In this document: one piece after another, positions 7,869-10,614 of the stretch
How positions within the stretch are numbered: the first letter of the stretch is position 1
Layout of the letters: each line of letters opens with the position of its first letter
NCBI GenBank assembly: GCA_003450125.1
Contig: DMFR01000002.1
Location: 3,383-13,996 of the forward strand
Length of the DNA stretch: 10,614 nucleotides
Origin: Prolixibacteraceae bacterium
GTDB lineage: Bacteria > Bacteroidota > Bacteroidia > Bacteroidales > Prolixibacteraceae
Reading direction: 5' to 3'
Notes under the pieces: model-generated
Told to the model about the DNA's origin: nothing
The model's database searches: none
Seen by the model: only the letters and a program-made list of their open reading frames with translations
Translations under genes and position numbers: made by a program

Positions 7869-9183
7869 GGCTAAGGATGTCTTGATAATTCGTTTGAATG
7901 GCCAATATTTGACGCTTCATCAGCCAAAAGACAAAAATGGTCAGCAAAATGTAAATCAAAGTGATCACGTAAAACGGATATTGAATTCCAGGCATAGGAG
8001 TAACAGCATCCCTGGTTTTCATGATGCCATAGATAATCCAGGGCTGTCTTCCCACCTCGGTTACAATCCACCCGGCTTCAACTGCAATAAATCCAACAGG
8101 TGTAAGTCCAACCAACCATATGAGCCACCACTTTCGATCCAGGTTCTCTTTCCATTTAATCTTAAATATCAAGAATAAAATCCCTGTACCCATCATTAGC
8201 AAGCCCATTAAAACCATGATTTGAAACGCAAAATGAACTATAGGGACAGGCGGCCAATCTTCCTTTTTTGTTTTATCCAGTCCTTGAACTTCAGCATTAA
8301 AATCTCCATGGGCCAGGAAACTCAACAGTTTGGGAATATGTAGCCCGTACTCTACCTTTTCTTCTTTAACATTTGGAATTCCACCAATGACAAGAGAAGC
8401 AGGCTCTGAAGTCTTGAACAATGATTCCATGGCAGCTAATTTTGCAGGTTGAAGTATCGCTACATTTTTGGCGGATAGATCACCACTTAAAGGTTGCAAT
8501 ATAGCGGCCACAATTCCAAAAGAAAGGGCTATACGAATAGCTTTACGATGAAAATCATTGTCTTTATGACGAAGTAGCATATAAGCATGGATGCCTGCCA
8601 CAGCAAAACATGTAGATGCGAAAGCGGCAATGGTCATGTGTAGGGCCTGTTGAAACCAGGCTTTGTTAAACATTGCCTTCATGGGATCGATATTGTTTGC
8701 TTGGCCATTGATCCAGTCAAAGCCGGATGGGCTGTTCATCCATGCATTGGCAGCAACAACAAATATACCGGATATTACACCTGCAATTCCCACCACAAGG
8801 CCTGAAATCAGATGCATCCTATTGCTTACCCGATTTCGTCCATATAAGAAGACCCCTAAAGCTATGGCTTCCAGGAAAAAGGCCGTTCCTTCCCAGGAGA
8901 AAGGCATTCCAATGATTGCACCAGCATGTTCCATGAAATTTGGCCATAACAATCCCAACTCAAATGACAATACAGTACCTGAAACAGCTCCAACGGCAAA
9001 GAAAATGGCAACTCCCCTGGCCCATGCCTTTGCAAGATCAAGGTATACCTGTTGGCCAGTTTTTATCCATTTCCATTCAGCTACAAACATTAACCAAGGC
9101 ATTGTCATCCCGATGCATGCATAAACAATATGAAATACGAAAGAAACAGTCATCTGCAATCTTGCAGCAAGAAAATCATCCAT
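7861..9183 (-). CDS. cydA: Cytochrome bd-type quinol oxidase subunit I, short Q-loop form
   Basis: The 440-residue membrane protein oxidises quinol and reduces O2 to water. The likely haem and proton-path residues are all present: His18 (FHIVY), Glu98 and Glu105 (WEGTAFFLEA), His182 (ALHMT), Met323 (QIMV), and Glu376 with Arg379 in EVGRQPW. By alignment from memory these match E. coli His19, Glu99, Glu107, His186, Met393, Glu445 and Arg448. Quinol-site Lys248 and Glu253 (KLAAME) keep the E. coli Lys252/Glu257 spacing. The His182-Met323 distance is about 66 residues shorter than in E. coli, so the Q-loop is the short type, as in many Gram-positive and CIO-like enzymes. Gln321 stands where E. 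coli has Arg391. The gene is first in a cydA-cydB operon, overlapping cydB by 8 nt. The start gives the standard N-terminus (MDDFLAARLQMTVSF). Confidence 0.96.
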   Translation of the reverse strand: MDDFLAARLQMTVSFVFHIVYACIGMTMPWLMFVAEWKWIKTGQQVYLDLAKAWARGVAIFFAVGAVSGTVLSFELGLLWPNFMEHAGAIIGMPFSWEGTAFFLEAIALGVFLYGRNRVSNRMHLISGLVVGIAGVISGIFVVAANAWMNSPSGFDWINGQANNIDPMKAMFNKAWFQQALHMTIAAFASTCFAVAGIHAYMLLRHKDNDFHRKAIRIALSFGIVAAILQPLSGDLSAKNVAILQPAKLAAMESLFKTSEPASLVIGGIPNVKEEKVEYGLHIPKLLSFLAHGDFNAEVQGLDKTKKEDWPPVPIVHFAFQIMVLMGLLMMGTGILFLIFKIKWKENLDRKWWLIWLVGLTPVGFIAVEAGWIVTEVGRQPWIIYGIMKTRDAVTPMPGIQYPFYVITLIYILLTIFVFWLMKRQILAIQTNYQDILSHD

Positions 9184-9248
9184 AGTCTATCTTTTATTTC
9201 TATATTGTAATGTAAAAGCAGAACAAATTGATAATGTTCAGTGATGGT

Positions 9249-9275
9249 TTTGTCCTAATCAATTCATTACATTTG
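9249..9275 (+). promoter_or_regulatory. Possible Bacteroidota-type promoter for the pncB gene
   Basis: TACATTTG at 9268-9275 is an exact match to the TAnnTTTG -7 element described for Bacteroides and Flavobacterium promoters. A TTTG at 9249-9252 could serve as the -33 element, but the 15-nt gap is shorter than the usual 17-23. The predicted transcription start would be near 9282, leaving a leader of about 70 nt before the pncB start. No CAAAnnTA (the minus-strand form) was found for cydA in the same 169-bp divergent spacer. Confidence 0.35.
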
Positions 9276-9352
9276 TATGGTAATCTTTTGGACCAGATGC
9301 CAATAAACATTTGTTCAGATATCCTTATAAATTTACAACAAATAAATGTAAA

Positions 9353-10614
9353 ATGCAGGAATCAATGATTAAATATACTGCCACCTACACCGATCAATAC
9401 CAATTGACCATGTCTCAGGCCTATTATCTGAAAGGGCAAAAAGATAATATCGCAGTATTTGACTATTTCTTTCGAAGTTTGCCTTTCAGTGGAGGTTATG
9501 CAGTATTTGCCGGATTGGAGGATCTTCTGAACACCCTGGAAAAGTTAAGGTTCGATTCAACTGATCTGGATTTTTTAAAGGGAAAAGGATTCCATCCTGA
9601 ATTCATTAACTATCTTAAATATTTTCGTTTTAAAGGTCATATTTACAGTTCCCGTGAAGGAGATATGGTATTCCCAACCCGTCCTGTTTTACAGGTAGAA
9701 GGCAACATCATCGAAACTCAAATCATTGAAACGATTCTTCTGAACATCCTTAATTTTCAAACCCTCATTGCCACTAAAGCCAGTAGAATGAGACAGGCCG
9801 TCGGAGACCGCAAACTCATTGACTTTGGGCTTCGAAGGGCACAAGGCCCAGGTGGATATTATGCCAGCCGGGCTGCCGTTATCGGAGGATTTGATGCCAC
9901 CAGCAATGTAAGGGCAGGTCGTGATTACGACATTCCCTTATCAGGCACTATGGCCCATTCATATATCGAAAGTTATGACGAAGAGTTAACTGCTTTTCGT
10001 GATTTTGCAGATGTGCATCCAGATAACTGCATCCTGTTGGTAGATACTTATGACACCTTGAAAAGCGGCATCCCCCATGCGATTATTGTTGCAAAGGAAA
10101 TGGAATTGAAAGGCTACCGGCTTCGTGCCATTAGGCTTGACAGCGGAGATTTGGCTTATCTCTCCAAAACAAGCAGAAAGATGCTGGATGAAGCAGGACT
10201 GCAGTACGTAAATATTGCCGCTTCAAATCAATTGGATGAGTATATCATAAAAAGTCTGCAAGAACAACATGCACCAATTGACGTATTTGGAGTAGGAACC
10301 AGCCTGGTGACAGGACAACCAGATGCAGCTTTGGATGGGGTCTATAAATTGGCCTTTGCCAATGGTAAACCGAGAATCAAATTGTCAGAGAATATTGGGA
10401 AAATTACATTGCCTCACCGGAAACAGGTATACAGGATACTTGACCAGGAAGGCGGATTCATTGGAAGTGATGCAGTTACTTTATCTTTTGAAGAGAATGT
10501 TGAAATTATGCATCACCCAATGTTCAAAGACAAATCACTTGATGTGAAAAGATACAACAAGGAGCCGTTACTTAAAAAAGTAATGGAAAATGGAATTAGG
10601 CTGAACAATAGGCT
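9353..10614 (+). CDS. pncB: Nicotinate phosphoribosyltransferase, 3' end outside window
   Basis: The frame runs open from the ATG at 9353 to the window edge: 420 codons of a protein that is usually around 480-490 residues in this subgroup. It converts nicotinate and PRPP, with ATP, to nicotinate mononucleotide in the cytoplasm (Preiss-Handler NAD salvage). Recognisable pieces are TDQYQLTMSQAYY near the N-terminus, SGGYAVFAGLEDLL, RRAQGPGGYYASRAAVIGG starting at Arg161, SGTMAHSYI with His202 as the candidate phosphorylated histidine, RLDSGDL (Asp263-Asp266), SNQLDEY, and FGVGTSLVTG in the phosphate-binding part. Nothing suggests a frameshift in the visible part. An alternative start at 9365 (second Met) has AGGA four bases upstream; the true start may be either. 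It is transcribed divergently from cydA with a 169-bp shared spacer. Nicotinamide phosphoribosyltransferase is less likely given the motif pattern. Confidence 0.93.
   Translation, partial: MQESMIKYTATYTDQYQLTMSQAYYLKGQKDNIAVFDYFFRSLPFSGGYAVFAGLEDLLNTLEKLRFDSTDLDFLKGKGFHPEFINYLKYFRFKGHIYSSREGDMVFPTRPVLQVEGNIIETQIIETILLNILNFQTLIATKASRMRQAVGDRKLIDFGLRRAQGPGGYYASRAAVIGGFDATSNVRAGRDYDIPLSGTMAHSYIESYDEELTAFRDFADVHPDNCILLVDTYDTLKSGIPHAIIVAKEMELKGYRLRAIRLDSGDLAYLSKTSRKMLDEAGLQYVNIAASNQLDEYIIKSLQEQHAPIDVFGVGTSLVTGQPDAALDGVYKLAFANGKPRIKLSENIGKITLPHRKQVYRILDQEGGFIGSDAVTLSFEENVEIMHHPMFKDKSLDVKRYNKEPLLKKVMENGIRLNNR

Noticed and set aside
8663..9124. 153-codon plus-strand frame opposite cydA
   Set aside because: It is antisense to conserved cydA membrane segments and shows no family features; shadow frame.
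9228..9262. FNR-like half sites TTGAT (9228-9232) and ATCAA (9258-9262) upstream of cydA
   Set aside because: The halves are 25 nt apart instead of 4; the 4-nt spaced partner of the first half (TTCAG) matches only 3 of 5. Oxygen control of cyd is plausible but not shown here.
9332..9352. TTTACA/TGTAAA inverted repeat just before pncB, considered as an operator or riboswitch stem
   Set aside because: Only six A-T-rich base pairs with a 9-nt loop; expected by chance in such AT-rich leader sequence, and no known NAD-related riboswitch pattern is visible.

Overview
The window looks like a chromosomal piece of a free-living or environmental Bacteroidota (probably Bacteroidales-like). The evidence is a GH97 enzyme, a GH65 hydrolase whose catalytic layout matches the Flavobacterium johnsoniae enzyme, moderate to low GC, genes without clear Shine-Dalgarno sites, one TAnnTTTG-type -7 promoter element, and intergenic AT-rich inverted repeats. 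Genus cannot be fixed from the sequence.

Layout. (1) 1-552: 3' end of a GH97 glycoside hydrolase gene. (2) 553-1020: gene-free spacer with a hairpin built from 11-bp tandem units (784-860). (3) 1021-3078: secreted GH65 alpha-glucoside hydrolase. (4) 3079-3281: spacer almost filled by a 40-bp-arm inverted repeat built from 7-bp units. (5) 3282-4859: exported GH37 trehalase, overlapping by 11 nt with (6) 4849-6777, a membrane-anchored SGNH-hydrolase-like protein with a TPR tail. (7) On the minus strand, convergent to these, cydA-cydB (9183-6855, 8-nt overlap), a cytochrome bd-type quinol oxidase with a short Q-loop. (8) Divergent from cydA, 9353 to the window end, a nicotinate phosphoribosyltransferase (pncB) cut by the window edge.

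How the genes fit together. GH97, GH65 and GH37 all point to breakdown of alpha-linked glucosides outside the cytoplasm (GH97 and GH65 of uncertain exact linkage, GH37 almost certainly trehalose). No SusC/SusD pair, regulator or transporter is visible, so this is at most one edge of a polysaccharide-utilisation locus. The cyd genes (microaerobic respiration and oxygen scavenging) and pncB (NAD salvage) are ordinary housekeeping functions with no evident link to the sugar genes.

I did not find a clear new multi-gene system. The most unusual items are the two intergenic palindromes made of short tandem units on either side of the GH65 gene, and the SGNH-TPR protein coupled to trehalase.
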